A DNA stretch of 64,000 nucleotides from an uncultured Clostridia bacterium (GCA_947591315.1 CANQDD010000003.1:62001-126000), one strand, 5' to 3'; counted from the first letter of the stretch, positions 41,714-51,482 are shown. Notes: generated by a model not told the origin, from the letters alone. Program-made: numbers and translations.

Positions 41714-43501
41714 TTAATTCAAATTCAAGCTATCAATCCACGACTGTACATCTGTGTCCGATGCGCTCGAGTCGAAGCGCCTACCGTCGAGCCAATTTCC
41801 ACCGCTTGATTTTGCCGCCAAATGCTTCGCGCTATCCCCAAGCAGAGTCGATGATGACGTGCAGAACGGAACAACTGTTTTGTCCGTGAAGTCGGCATTC
41901 TCGACAAAATCGTCAATTACCCATGAAAACTCGCCCCACCATATCGGCGCGCCGATATAGACGGTATCGTAGCTGTCCCAGTTGGGAACGTTGATCGTTT
42001 CAAGCTCCACATGACGGTTAGGGTCGTTATGCTCGGTAACAACTCGGCTCGATGGACTACTCCAATTCAAATCATCGCTTGTATACGGCTGCTTAGGCTG
42101 AAGTTCAAACATATCGGCTCCGGTGTAATCGGCGATTTTCTGCGCCACGCCTTCGGTAGTGTTCGTTGCCGAGAAATACACCACAACGGTATCAATAGTT
42201 CCCGTTTCAACCGTAACCGGCTCACACAGCGGCAGCATTTCACCGATCGTACTCCACAGCATAAACTTATCGCCGTTTCTCGTTCCAATCTGCTGCGTAC
42301 CGTTTGCCGCGTCGGTTATTTCAACCTTTGAAAGCGCGCCGTTTGTGTATGACGCGTGGATGAGCTTTGCGCTGCCTTCGAGGTCGCTTATCGTAAGCGC
42401 TCCGTTCGCGTAGGTCATAGTCGCCGTCGGTGTTTCCGGCGGAATTTCCGGCGGAATTTCTTCGTTGTCTATGTCAATCAGATTATACGACCTGCTGCCC
42501 AAGCCGATTTCCTCCGCGTGTTCGAGCGTATGCAGACCGTTCCTCGACTCGATACGGTTTACCAAAGAAGCGCCGTCGCCGTCCTTCTGCTCGTAGATTA
42601 AATCAAGACACGCTTGGTCGAGCGCAACGGGATCATACGAGGCGAGTATGCCTATATCGTGCATATCCGGCTCGTGGGGATTTCCGTCGCAGTCGCAGTC
42701 TATGGAAAGGCGGTTCATTACGTTAATATACACGACCTTGCCATCAAAGAAATTTACAACGCTGCTCGTCGCGTCGCCCATTGATTCAAGGAATTTATCC
42801 TGATCGCCGCCCCACGGACTTGTACTTGAACTTCCGCCCGTGTGAATTAAACATTTACCCGCTACCGAGCCTATACCTATTGACATATTCTTAATCGCTC
42901 CGCCGTAGCCCGCCATAGCATGACCTTTGAAGTGTGCGAGCGAGATAAGGGAATCATAGTTTTGAAGGTGCGCACCAACACGATTTGTTGTAATTGTGGA
43001 AGTCGCACCGGCGGGCGGCGTAGGAACGTTGATCGTCATATCGCCTTCCTCGTCCATAATATCGGCAGCGCCGTTCTTTGATATTGCGTTAAGACCATGA
43101 TCCTCTATAACCTGCTTGTGCAAAGCGGTTGAGGAACGCTGTCCTCCGTATGCGGTATTACATTCAACGATCGTGCCGTCGACCTGTTGTACCAGTTTGC
43201 CGATAAGTTCGGGTCTTAAATAGTTACTGTTGGGCTGCTCGCCCGTTGACATTTTAACCGCTACTTCGCCGGTCGGCTCAAATCCGAGCCTGTCGTAAAT
43301 TTTTACAAGCGCGTCGGGAGTGATCTCAGTCGTCATATACACGTCCGGCGCATTGGGATCGTCCGTGAGATAAATCACATCGTCCGCATACGCCGTGTCT
43401 GTTTCCGCGTCCTTATGCGTAAACACCGCAAATCCCGCGCATATCAGCGCCATTGTCATGATGAACGCGGCTCCCTTTTTCAAAGCGGATAAATTTTTCA
43501 T
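41714..43501 (-). CDS. Exported DUF362-accessory-flavodoxin fusion
   Basis: A 595-residue protein. A signal/anchor segment (about 8-35) is followed by a DUF362 domain (about 50-345; SLAHFKGHAMAGYGGAIKNM, DCDCDG). Next is the small accessory beta domain (about 357-430; KFMLWSTIGEMLPLCEPVTV), then a flavodoxin domain (about 437-595) with VVYFSATNTTEGVA. Sequence identity with the 39537 protein is high in both redox domains, but their order is reversed and the stalk domain is missing. Start with RBS AAGGAGGT, 17 bases downstream of the 1287-residue protein gene, so co-transcribed. Confidence 0.85.
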   Translation of the reverse strand: MKNLSALKKGAAFIMTMALICAGFAVFTHKDAETDTAYADDVIYLTDDPNAPDVYMTTEITPDALVKIYDRLGFEPTGEVAVKMSTGEQPNSNYLRPELIGKLVQQVDGTIVECNTAYGGQRSSTALHKQVIEDHGLNAISKNGAADIMDEEGDMTINVPTPPAGATSTITTNRVGAHLQNYDSLISLAHFKGHAMAGYGGAIKNMSIGIGSVAGKCLIHTGGSSSTSPWGGDQDKFLESMGDATSSVVNFFDGKVVYINVMNRLSIDCDCDGNPHEPDMHDIGILASYDPVALDQACLDLIYEQKDGDGASLVNRIESRNGLHTLEHAEEIGLGSRSYNLIDIDNEEIPPEIPPETPTATMTYANGALTISDLEGSAKLIHASYTNGALSKVEITDAANGTQQIGTRNGDKFMLWSTIGEMLPLCEPVTVETGTIDTVVVYFSATNTTEGVAQKIADYTGADMFELQPKQPYTSDDLNWSSPSSRVVTEHNDPNRHVELETINVPNWDSYDTVYIGAPIWWGEFSWVIDDFVENADFTDKTVVPFCTSSSTLLGDSAKHLAAKSSGGNWLDGRRFDSSASDTDVQSWIDSLNLN

Positions 43502-43518
43502 ACCGCACCTCCTTAATT

Positions 43519-46500
43519 TTAATATTTGTAATCAGGCTCCAACATTTCAAACAACGTCTTGTCATGGTTATGAGCAAGATATGATTCGTCGTCCAAAATC
43601 ATCATCGCCATATTTTCTCTGTCATACGCTTCCCATTCGGGCAAGCCGTCTGCCGACGGAACTCCGGTTTTTGCAAAATTCGCCCATGCCTCGCTCATCG
43701 TATCGGCGAGCTTATCGTCGGCACTGCCGAATACAAACGGAATTTCCGCGCCGTGATACGAGCCCATATCGCCGATTTGCTTTGTGAACAAATACGCGTA
43801 AACCTTCGCGCCGTTCTGGTCGGCTTTATGCGACATGATTTTCAGCATCGGCTTTCTTATCAGCGTATCGACGTAAACAGCCGTTTCGGGTGCTTCGTTG
43901 GGATACGCTTTTTCATACTCAGCTTTTTCGGCGTCGGTCATATCCGTATGCGCCTCCGTCGGTATCCACATTGACCACTCGTTGAGATTGCTGCCTATGA
44001 GCAGCGGAATATCCTTTCCCGCCTCCGCGAAGCCGTTTTCGAGAACGGGGTCGGTCGGGAGAAAATCGCCGTCCACAACGGGCTCCCACTCATAAGCGTA
44101 GCCTTCGCCGAGCGATACGGGTATTTTATACTTTTCCGCGACCTCTGCCATAGCCTCATTGGACGCGTTCTGGATTTCCGCGTTTGATTTATTCTGTATT
44201 TCATCTACCGTTTGAGCGGTAAGTCCGAGCTTTTCAAGCGTCAGCGCGCCTATTTCCTCACTGTGTTCTTTTTTCGCAAAATACACGCCCATTCCCTCGG
44301 TAGCGCCGCTTTCGACTATGCCCTTGCCGAACAGTCCTTTCGCGTATGGGCTTGTCATAAGCGCGAGTACCTTCGCGCCGCCGCCCGATTCGCCGAATAC
44401 GGTCACATTGGAGCTGTCGCCGCCGAAGCTCTCAATATTATTTTTTATCCATGTAAGCGCGTCGATAATATCCCAAATGCCTATGTTTTCGGAATATTTG
44501 TACTTCTCGCCGTATGATGAAAGGTCAAGATGTCCGAACACGTTGAGCCGGTGATTTACGCCTACGACCACAACGTCTTGATTTTTCGCAAGATTTGCGC
44601 CATTAAACTGTTCCTCGTTCGCGCTGCCCGACGAAAATCCGCCGCCGTGCAGCCATACCATAACGGCGCGCTTTTTGCCGTCATTCGCGGGCGTCCAGAT
44701 ATTGAGGTTCTGACAGTTATTGCTCGTTCCGTCGCCGGAATCAATGTTCGTTCCGCCAGCGATCGCGCCCTGCGGCGATGTATTGCCGTACTGCGTCGCG
44801 TCGCGCACACCGTCCCACGGCGTTACCGCGTCGGCTCTCACAAACATTTCCTTTGCCTCTGCATAGGGTACGCCGAGATATTGATAAACGCCGTCCGTAT
44901 AGCTGCCGTGAACCTGCCCCGCCGTCGTTTGAGCTATCGCGGAGCTGTCGCTTGTACCGCGCGCCGAGGTATATTCCTCCTCCGTTACGGCTTTGTCCCA
45001 CGTTATTTTATCGTTTCCGGGATCGCCATTTACCGCGATATACGCAAAATTACCGTCAGCCGCGCCGTGCCAGTGCTTCACTCCCGGCGCAGCCGTTATC
45101 ACGTCGCCCGCCTTTATAATCCGCGGCTCGCCGCCTTCCTCTTGGTAAACGCCCGTGCCGTTAGTTACGGCGATTATCTGACCGCCCTCGTGAGAGTGCC
45201 ATGCTGTGCGCGCTCCGGCTTCAAATGTGTAATTGTTCACTTCGGGGCAGTTCCATACGCTCTCATATTCCACGAGCGTGTTTTTATGGATCGTTCCCGT
45301 ATAACCTTCGCCGCTGAAGCTGTTTCCGATGGGGAACATTGTCGTATTATCAACAGTTCTCGCGGGCTGCGCCTTTGCCTCTGCGACAAACTGCGCGTAT
45401 TCCTCATCGCTTACCTTTTCAAACCAGTTCGTTGTTCCCGCGTTCGGATTTGTGGAAAGCGCTATATGCGCGAACCAACTGTCGTCCGCCGCCGCGTGGA
45501 CGTGCTTTTTGCCCGGAGGAATGAGAATAACGTCGCCCGGCATCATATACCGCGCGTCCTCGCCCTCCATTTTGAATATACCCTTGCCCTCGGTCACGAG
45601 GAGTATCTGCTCGCCGTCGTGAGAGTGCCAGTCTGTTCTCGTACACGGCTCGAACGTCACCAGTCCCATTGACGGGATCTTCATTGTTTCGTCATAGCCG
45701 GTAAGAAAATTCAGATACGATGTTCCCGTAAAATTCGGGACGGGGTTTTCGCTGCCGCGCGGAAAAACGTAATTGATTTTATCCGCGTTCATAATAGTCA
45801 CGGTTTGCGTATCTGAGTTCCACATCACCGTGTAACCGAAGCTCTCCGCGATAAAGCGTATCGGGAGCATTGTGCGGTCGTTTATTATGACCGGCGTAAC
45901 GTCGAGCGTCTGCGCCTCGTCGTTTAAGTACGCTGTCGTGCTGTCAATAGTCAGCTTTATCACATTGCCGTTGTACGCGAGCGTAGCGGTTTTTGCGCTT
46001 TCGTCCCATTCGACCGTGCCGCCTATGCCCTCGACAAACGCGCGGACAGGAAGCAGAGTTCTGTCGTCGATTATAACGGGAACAGTGCCGTTTTCGTCGA
46101 TATTCTTTTCCGCGCCGTTTATCGTCATGACGGGATCGTTTATCCGCATCGTAACCGTTGTTTTATCCGATTGTGCCGGCGCGGCGTTCACCGCCGAATT
46201 TATCGCGCTCATGATATTGAGCGTTCTGGGAAAACCGTTGTACGGCGTGCAAAGGAGCGCGGCAGCAAGCATTGTGTCGGCAGTATTGCCCGCCGCTATA
46301 TTCGCCGCGTAATTTGCGGGAACCTCGTCCTCGCGTCCGCCCTGTGCCGCTATGACGGTCAGGTCGATAAGCGCCTTAGCTTTCGCGTCGTCCGACGTGG
46401 GAACGGCTGTCCCTTCGATCACCGCGTTTACCGTATTTAAGATAACCTCCTGCGTCTTGGCATCGAGATTTTTGTCTATAAAACCGTCCTTGTCGTCCGC

Positions 46501-47382
46501 GTCATAATGCGCGATTATTCCCAAAAGCTCCTCGCTGTCGCTCTTGTAGGAGGTCGTTATCGTTTCCGTTTTTCCTGTCGGCTCTGTCGGAGCGGTTTTA
46601 CTTTCGCCGCTGTCAACCGTGTTTATTACGCTTAACGCAAGCGCGGTCTTTTCCGCGCCGTTGTATTTTTCGTTGAGCAACACCGCCGCGCGGAGCATAT
46701 CAGCCGAATGACCGACGTTCAGATTACCGTTCGCGTGTCCCATAAGCTGACCGCCGCAGTTACCATTCGCGACGATCGTGCAGAACGTCAGGAACTCGCG
46801 CGTGTAAAGCGAAAGACCTGTTCTGTTATAAAAATCGCCGAAGCAAATTCCCGACAGATAAAGCGTTTGCAGCTTCATAGCCTCGCTCATATCGTCCGTG
46901 ATAGTGCCAATCTGCGGACCGAATAATTCACGCTGCACATTAAGTCCGTCGTTATATCTATTTTCCTCGGTCGAGGTTATGCGGCTCGAATACGGAATAT
47001 CCTTTCCGAGAGATTTCAGCGCCTCGTCCGCCGCGTCGAGCGCACCTGCGGCGCGTGTGTAGCCGCAGTATGCCGCGCTGTGATATATCGCCTCTTTGAT
47101 CTCGACCGCCGTAAGTCCGTCGTCAAGAGCGGCTTTCACCTCGTCGGCGACCGCGTCATACGCTCGGTTTGCGCTTAATGTCGCAAGCGTTGACAAATGC
47201 TGCATTTTTACATCAAGATTTTCATTTACAAATTCCGTTTTCTCAGTGTCGCTCATGCTCGTAAGCGTATCCGTCAGCACCGCCGTGTCGGTCGATTTCA
47301 AATCAACGTCCGCCGCAAACACCGTTGTCATGCCCGCAAGCGTAATCGCGAGCGCGGTAATTATCGCTAATACTCTTCTCAT
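43519..47382 (-). CDS. Giant exported fusion: decarboxylase-like x3, stalk, cupin x2, carboxylesterase
   Basis: A 1287-residue protein with signal peptide (1-23). Three carboxymuconolactone-decarboxylase-like (AhpD-fold) units lie at about 45-125, 140-255 and 285-400, and two stalk repeats at 410-530 (RTLLPVRAFVEG, RTMLPIRFIAES). Cupin 1 at about 560-645 has WHSHDGEQ and a late KKHVHAAAD. Cupin 2 at about 700-790 has WHSHEGGQ and VKHWHGAAD, so both keep the metal histidines. A type B carboxylesterase spans about 815-1287, nucleophile Ser999 in GESGGG, oxyanion HGGGFSSG and a late His in SYHGAEIPF. I do not know this architecture from any described protein. It sits in the LysR-linked redox island. 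Possibly a surface enzyme for aromatic or lactone esters. Confidence 0.85.
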   Translation of the reverse strand: MRRVLAIITALAITLAGMTTVFAADVDLKSTDTAVLTDTLTSMSDTEKTEFVNENLDVKMQHLSTLATLSANRAYDAVADEVKAALDDGLTAVEIKEAIYHSAAYCGYTRAAGALDAADEALKSLGKDIPYSSRITSTEENRYNDGLNVQRELFGPQIGTITDDMSEAMKLQTLYLSGICFGDFYNRTGLSLYTREFLTFCTIVANGNCGGQLMGHANGNLNVGHSADMLRAAVLLNEKYNGAEKTALALSVINTVDSGESKTAPTEPTGKTETITTSYKSDSEELLGIIAHYDADDKDGFIDKNLDAKTQEVILNTVNAVIEGTAVPTSDDAKAKALIDLTVIAAQGGREDEVPANYAANIAAGNTADTMLAAALLCTPYNGFPRTLNIMSAINSAVNAAPAQSDKTTVTMRINDPVMTINGAEKNIDENGTVPVIIDDRTLLPVRAFVEGIGGTVEWDESAKTATLAYNGNVIKLTIDSTTAYLNDEAQTLDVTPVIINDRTMLPIRFIAESFGYTVMWNSDTQTVTIMNADKINYVFPRGSENPVPNFTGTSYLNFLTGYDETMKIPSMGLVTFEPCTRTDWHSHDGEQILLVTEGKGIFKMEGEDARYMMPGDVILIPPGKKHVHAAADDSWFAHIALSTNPNAGTTNWFEKVSDEEYAQFVAEAKAQPARTVDNTTMFPIGNSFSGEGYTGTIHKNTLVEYESVWNCPEVNNYTFEAGARTAWHSHEGGQIIAVTNGTGVYQEEGGEPRIIKAGDVITAAPGVKHWHGAADGNFAYIAVNGDPGNDKITWDKAVTEEEYTSARGTSDSSAIAQTTAGQVHGSYTDGVYQYLGVPYAEAKEMFVRADAVTPWDGVRDATQYGNTSPQGAIAGGTNIDSGDGTSNNCQNLNIWTPANDGKKRAVMVWLHGGGFSSGSANEEQFNGANLAKNQDVVVVGVNHRLNVFGHLDLSSYGEKYKYSENIGIWDIIDALTWIKNNIESFGGDSSNVTVFGESGGGAKVLALMTSPYAKGLFGKGIVESGATEGMGVYFAKKEHSEEIGALTLEKLGLTAQTVDEIQNKSNAEIQNASNEAMAEVAEKYKIPVSLGEGYAYEWEPVVDGDFLPTDPVLENGFAEAGKDIPLLIGSNLNEWSMWIPTEAHTDMTDAEKAEYEKAYPNEAPETAVYVDTLIRKPMLKIMSHKADQNGAKVYAYLFTKQIGDMGSYHGAEIPFVFGSADDKLADTMSEAWANFAKTGVPSADGLPEWEAYDRENMAMMILDDESYLAHNHDKTLFEMLEPDYKY

Positions 47383-47411
47383 CTTAACTCTCCTGTTCGC
47401 CGTCGATAGGT

Positions 47412-48656
47412 TTATTTAACATTCTCTTTGATCCAATTTTCGATATGGCTCGCGATCTCCTCACTGTTCATCTCCTGGAACATGAAATGCGAATTGCCCG
47501 TTATGCCTATATCGGGAAGATTTATAACCGTGCAGTTGCCGCCGTCCGCGTTATACTGCTCCGCGAACGCGACCGCTCCGTCGCGGACGCCCTTCCAGAA
47601 GCCTGTGGACTGAATATCCTCCGGCCCGTTATCGATATAGTCGCCGAAGTAAATCACCATAGGAATTTTCGCGTCGAGGAATTTCTTGTACTGCTCCGAA
47701 CCTATCTCGGGAGTGCCGCCCGGCTCTATCGCAACGATCGCCGCGACATTTTCCGTATCGACGTCCCAGCCGACTCTGCCGCCCTGCGAGTGCGTAACGT
47801 ATATGCTCTTTTTGCCTGTCTTTTCCTTAACGTCCTTCATAACCTCATCCATCGCCGCGGCATCGACAGCCTGATCAAAGCTGCCCGTATTCGGCGTCAT
47901 CTGACGGAAGAACTGATCCTGCGCTTCCTCGCCTTCGGGGAACTGCGAGCCTTCATAGCGTTCCGGCGCGACGCGTCCTATTCTGAAATGCGTGTACCAC
48001 GCCTGATCGCCCGGCATATATTCCTTCGACTCAGCCGACCATGTGTCTATATTGTCGTTGGTCATCGCCGTTGTTGCTCCCGCTTCTCCTCTGCGCGGCT
48101 GATCCACGAGAAATACGCTGTGTCCTTTGCGAAGGAACGACGTTGACCAGCCCTCGCGTCCGTCGGGCGTCGTCATCCAGCCCATTCTCGACTGTCCGTA
48201 GCCATGCAGGAATACCATCGGCAAGCCCGTTTCATTTTCGGGTATCTGATACAAGACGTTTGCGTGGTCTACATGAGCGGTATTGCCCGCGCGCGTTCCG
48301 TCAAGCCAGTTCGTCGTTTCGTCAAACTCGCCCTCGACGGGTTCCGTAACCGTGCCGCCCGACGAGAACATACCTTCCTCGGCGATCGAAAGCGTGTTTG
48401 ACGTGTTTGACGCTTTCGACGATAATGCGATAGTGTCGTCCTTAAAATCAACATCGAAACCGCCGACCGTATCCGAAATATCGCGCAGCTTGAAATATGT
48501 GTAGTCCTCTATGTTGTAGCCTTCAATGTTTGCGGAATTTCCGTCAAACGTGATCGGAAACTCGTTCGGGGTAGCAATCAGATCCGCCGCAAGCGCGCCC
48601 GCCATACCGAATATTACCGCGCCCGCGATAAAGCCTGTTACAAAATTTCTTTTCAT
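47412..48656 (-). CDS. Exported alpha/beta hydrolase
   Basis: A 414-residue protein. The start is ATG at 48656 (8 bases after AGGAGG; an ATG at 48662 is too close). Signal peptide 1-24; a half stalk-like segment at about 45-80 (YTYFKLRDISDTVGGFDVDF); catalytic domain about 120-414. It has FLHGYGQSRMGW, nucleophile in VTHSQGGRVGW, and a late ITGNSHFMF for His. Such hydrolases act on lipophilic esters or lactones. Operon: 29 bases before the giant fusion gene, 13 after the iron alcohol dehydrogenase. Confidence 0.85.
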   Translation of the reverse strand: MKRNFVTGFIAGAVIFGMAGALAADLIATPNEFPITFDGNSANIEGYNIEDYTYFKLRDISDTVGGFDVDFKDDTIALSSKASNTSNTLSIAEEGMFSSGGTVTEPVEGEFDETTNWLDGTRAGNTAHVDHANVLYQIPENETGLPMVFLHGYGQSRMGWMTTPDGREGWSTSFLRKGHSVFLVDQPRRGEAGATTAMTNDNIDTWSAESKEYMPGDQAWYTHFRIGRVAPERYEGSQFPEGEEAQDQFFRQMTPNTGSFDQAVDAAAMDEVMKDVKEKTGKKSIYVTHSQGGRVGWDVDTENVAAIVAIEPGGTPEIGSEQYKKFLDAKIPMVIYFGDYIDNGPEDIQSTGFWKGVRDGAVAFAEQYNADGGNCTVINLPDIGITGNSHFMFQEMNSEEIASHIENWIKENVK

Positions 48657-48669
48657 TGTCATATCCTCC

Positions 48670-49836
48670 TTAATAACATTCGTTTAGTATATCTAAGATT
48701 TCGGAATGTGTAAGCTGCCTGTAGCTTCCCGCCGAAATATTGCACGACTGTGCGATTTCGGGTAATATTCCTTTATCCTCGATACCTAATTCACGCAAAT
48801 TTTTAGGCAGCTCGATCTCATTTATAAAGTCCTCAAGAGCCTTAATTCCCGCGAGAGCAAGCTCCTCGTCCGTTTTGCCGTCCGCGCTTATTTCCCAAAC
48901 ATTACGCGCAAATCTTACAAACTTGTCCAAACCGCTTTTATAAATATGTCTGTAATACGTCGGGTGAATGACCGCCAGTCCGCAGCCATGGTTACAGTCG
49001 GTGTACGCGCCGAGCTGATGCTCTATCTGATGCGCCTCGAAGTCCGTTTTCTTGCCGAGCTTTATAACCCTGTTTTCCGCCATAGTCGAAGCCCACATCA
49101 AATTGCTGCGCGCCGTGTAGTCCGCAGGATTTTCAAGCGCAATCGGGAGATTATGAATTACGCTTTTCATAAGGGCTTCGGCTATGTCGTCGGAAACATT
49201 GTTTTCGTCCGGCTCGCTGAAATATATTTCCATTATATGGCTCAGCGTGTCAAAGCCGCCGGAGGCTGTCTGTAATTTCGGTACACTGAAGGTGTATTCG
49301 GGATCCATCAGCGCAAAGCGCGGATTGCAAGCGGGATAATCACGTCCCGTTTTGATTTTAGTTTCCTCGTTCGTGATAACAGCGCCGCCGTTCATCTCGC
49401 TGCCCGTGCCGCTTACTGTCACCACCACTCCGAGAGGCAGAGGCTCGAAGGCGATACAGCCGTGGTTTTGCCAGAAATCTCTCCAAACGTCGCCGTCATA
49501 TACCGCCGCCATAGAGATCGCCTTGCAGCAGTCCATAACCGAGCCGCCGCCGACACCCAAAATCACGTCAACATTATTTTCACGAGCCATTCCCGCACCT
49601 TCTAAAACCTTAGAGTATGTAGGATTTGACGGAATACCGCCAAACTCCACTACGGTCTTATCCTCCTTTTCGAGAATCGTCATGATCTCATCGTAAATGC
49701 CGTTCCGTTTAATAGAGCCGCCTCCGTAGGCGAGCATCACGTTTTGATAATTTTTCAGCTTGCACGCAAGGTATTCCTTGACACAGCCCTTACCGAAATA
49801 TACCTTCGTGCTGTTTTCAAAAATAAAGTTATTCAT
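48670..49836 (-). CDS. Iron-containing alcohol dehydrogenase
   Basis: A 388-residue group III alcohol dehydrogenase, YqhD/butanol-dehydrogenase type, which uses NAD(P)H to reduce aldehydes. The nucleotide loop is GVGGGSVMDCCKAI and the metal ligands lie in GGFDTLSHIME and EAHQIEHQLGAYTDCNHGCGLAV. It is the first gene of the second LysR-linked operon and lacks a signal peptide, so it is cytosolic, unlike the following exported proteins. RBS GCGGAGG. Confidence 0.93.
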   Translation of the reverse strand: MNNFIFENSTKVYFGKGCVKEYLACKLKNYQNVMLAYGGGSIKRNGIYDEIMTILEKEDKTVVEFGGIPSNPTYSKVLEGAGMARENNVDVILGVGGGSVMDCCKAISMAAVYDGDVWRDFWQNHGCIAFEPLPLGVVVTVSGTGSEMNGGAVITNEETKIKTGRDYPACNPRFALMDPEYTFSVPKLQTASGGFDTLSHIMEIYFSEPDENNVSDDIAEALMKSVIHNLPIALENPADYTARSNLMWASTMAENRVIKLGKKTDFEAHQIEHQLGAYTDCNHGCGLAVIHPTYYRHIYKSGLDKFVRFARNVWEISADGKTDEELALAGIKALEDFINEIELPKNLRELGIEDKGILPEIAQSCNISAGSYRQLTHSEILDILNECY

Positions 49837-49871
49837 ATCTAATCCTCCGCTCTGTTTTGTTTGTTAATTCT

Positions 49872-49996
49872 ATTGTAACGCACATTTACCAAAATGAGAA
49901 GTTCCATTTAGTTCATCAGTTATAACTAAAAGTTATAACTGCTTCGCAGTTGCAATCGTTCGCAAGCTTTGCTTTAAGCAAGCTTAGCAAAGCATT
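49872..49996 (-). promoter_or_regulatory. Control region of the iron-ADH operon (duplicated module, copy 1)
   Basis: Read on the minus strand: a stem-loop block (GCTTTGC/GCAAAGC and AACTGC/GCAGTT), two palindromes AGTTATAACT at 49940-49931 and 49927-49918 separated by 3 bases, then -35 TTCTCA (49900-49895), 17 bases and TACAAT (49877-49872). The whole block recurs at 52078-52207. The weak -35 and upstream palindromes suggest an activator site. Confidence 0.7.
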
Positions 49997-50024
49997 GCTC
50001 CGATTTAAACTGATTTTTTACACA

Positions 50025-50055
50025 ATAAAAAAATGAGACCCGCGCGGGGTCTCAT
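50025..50055 (-). terminator. Terminator of the reductase operon
   Basis: TGAGACCC, GCGC-type loop and GGGTCTCA followed in the minus direction by T7, right after the aldo-keto reductase stop. Confidence 0.88.
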
Positions 50056-50060
50056 CAGTA

Positions 50061-50915
50061 TTATTTCTGTTCGTCCACAGGCGGAACCATCGCCGCGTAT
50101 TGCTTGAGCATTTGCGGTGTACTGTGATAGTAACGCTCGTTTTTGTCGAGTTTCTTGATTTCCGCCATTTCCTCGTCGGTAAGCTCGAAATCAAACAAAT
50201 CAAAATTCGCTTTGATATGGTCGGGATTTTTCGAGCCGGGTATCACGACGTTTTCGTCCTGAATGTGCCAGCGGAGGATGATCTGCGCGTTGCTCTTATT
50301 GTATTTTTCGGCAAGCCTTGTGAATATGTCCTCTCCGATAAGCGCCTTGTCGCCGTGTCCGAGCGGATACCACGCCTGAATTACAATGCCCTCCTTCGCG
50401 AGAAATTCCTTCAGCTCGCGCTCCTGCGAATATGGGTGCAGCTCCGTCTGCAAAATCGCGGGCTTTATTTCGCACTTGTCAAGGATCTCCTGTACCTGCT
50501 CCGCGCTGAAATTGGAAAGTCCTATCGCCTTTACCTTGCCCTCCTTATACGCCTTTTCCATAAGGCGGTATCCCGCGATATAGTTTCCGGCGGGCTGATG
50601 AATAAGCAGCAGGTCGATATAGTCCGTGCCGAGCCGCTCCAAGGTTTTCTCTACCGCGTCCTCCTGCTCGTAGAACGACGGCCATAATTTTGTTTCGAGG
50701 AAAATATTCTCTCTTGCCGCGCCCGACTTTCTCATCGCTCTGCCGACCGCCTTTTCGTTGACGTAAGCGTTTGCCGTGTCGATCAGCCGATACCCGTCCT
50801 TTAGCGCGGAAATGCAGGACGCTTCCGCCTCGTCGGGGCTTAACATAAACGTGCCGATACCCGCCACAGGCATCATAACTCCGTTGTTTAATTTGATATA
50901 CATTTGCTCACTCAT
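50061..50915 (-). CDS. Aldo-keto reductase (2,5-diketogluconate reductase type)
   Basis: A 284-residue AKR that reduces carbonyls with NADPH. The tetrad is visible: Asp in LIDTANAYVNE with its Tyr, Lys in LETKLWPS, His in LLLIHQP. The cofactor loop IPGSKNPDHIKAN is near the end. Last gene of the flavodoxin-flavin reductase-AKR operon, 15 bases after the flavin reductase. Cytosolic. Confidence 0.93.
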   Translation of the reverse strand: MSEQMYIKLNNGVMMPVAGIGTFMLSPDEAEASCISALKDGYRLIDTANAYVNEKAVGRAMRKSGAARENIFLETKLWPSFYEQEDAVEKTLERLGTDYIDLLLIHQPAGNYIAGYRLMEKAYKEGKVKAIGLSNFSAEQVQEILDKCEIKPAILQTELHPYSQERELKEFLAKEGIVIQAWYPLGHGDKALIGEDIFTRLAEKYNKSNAQIILRWHIQDENVVIPGSKNPDHIKANFDLFDFELTDEEMAEIKKLDKNERYYHSTPQMLKQYAAMVPPVDEQK

Positions 50916-50930
50916 TTTTCATTCTCCTTT

Positions 50931-51482
50931 TTATTTTAATTTCGCGCCGTCCTTAAACGCGTTTCCTACTTTTTCTCCGAGACGAATATATGCCGCGGCT
51001 GTCGGGTCAAATATAATCGCATCGAGCTTTTTATAATCTAATTTATCATCTGTCAATATGCTTTCATCTGCACTGACATTGATGATCTCTCCTATAACAT
51101 TTCCGTCCTCGTTGAATTTTAACAGCTTACACTCCAGTGTGAGAGGCAGTTCGTTGATTATCGGAGCGTCTACAAGCTCGCTCTTAACTACGGTAAAACC
51201 CGCTTTTTTGAGTTTATTCGGCTCATTGTTTGCGGATACAATACCAACGTAATCACAGGGGATTACCGTTCCCGCTGTTGCGAAGCTGACAGTAAATGCA
51301 CCTTTCAGCTTGATGTTGTCCGTTGTTTTGTGTGAGCCCAGACACAGCATAACGGTGTTTGCGCCATACTGTCCGCCCCATGCGGCATTCATCAGATTGG
51401 GCGTTCCGTTCTCATCGTATGTGCCGATCATCAGCACAGGCTGCGGATATACCCACGGCTTCTTTCCAAAATTTTTTCTCAT
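50931..51482 (-). CDS. Flavin reductase-like / flavoredoxin-type protein
   Basis: A 183-residue FMN-binding split-barrel protein of the flavin reductase/flavoredoxin family (PVLMIGTYDENGTPNLMNAAWGG, TTDNIKLKGAFTVSF). It probably reduces flavin or a flavin-bound substrate with NAD(P)H and could feed the neighbouring flavodoxin. RBS AAAGGAATG; between the flavodoxin and aldo-keto reductase genes. Confidence 0.88.
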   Translation of the reverse strand: MRKNFGKKPWVYPQPVLMIGTYDENGTPNLMNAAWGGQYGANTVMLCLGSHKTTDNIKLKGAFTVSFATAGTVIPCDYVGIVSANNEPNKLKKAGFTVVKSELVDAPIINELPLTLECKLLKFNEDGNVIGEIINVSADESILTDDKLDYKKLDAIIFDPTAAAYIRLGEKVGNAFKDGAKLK

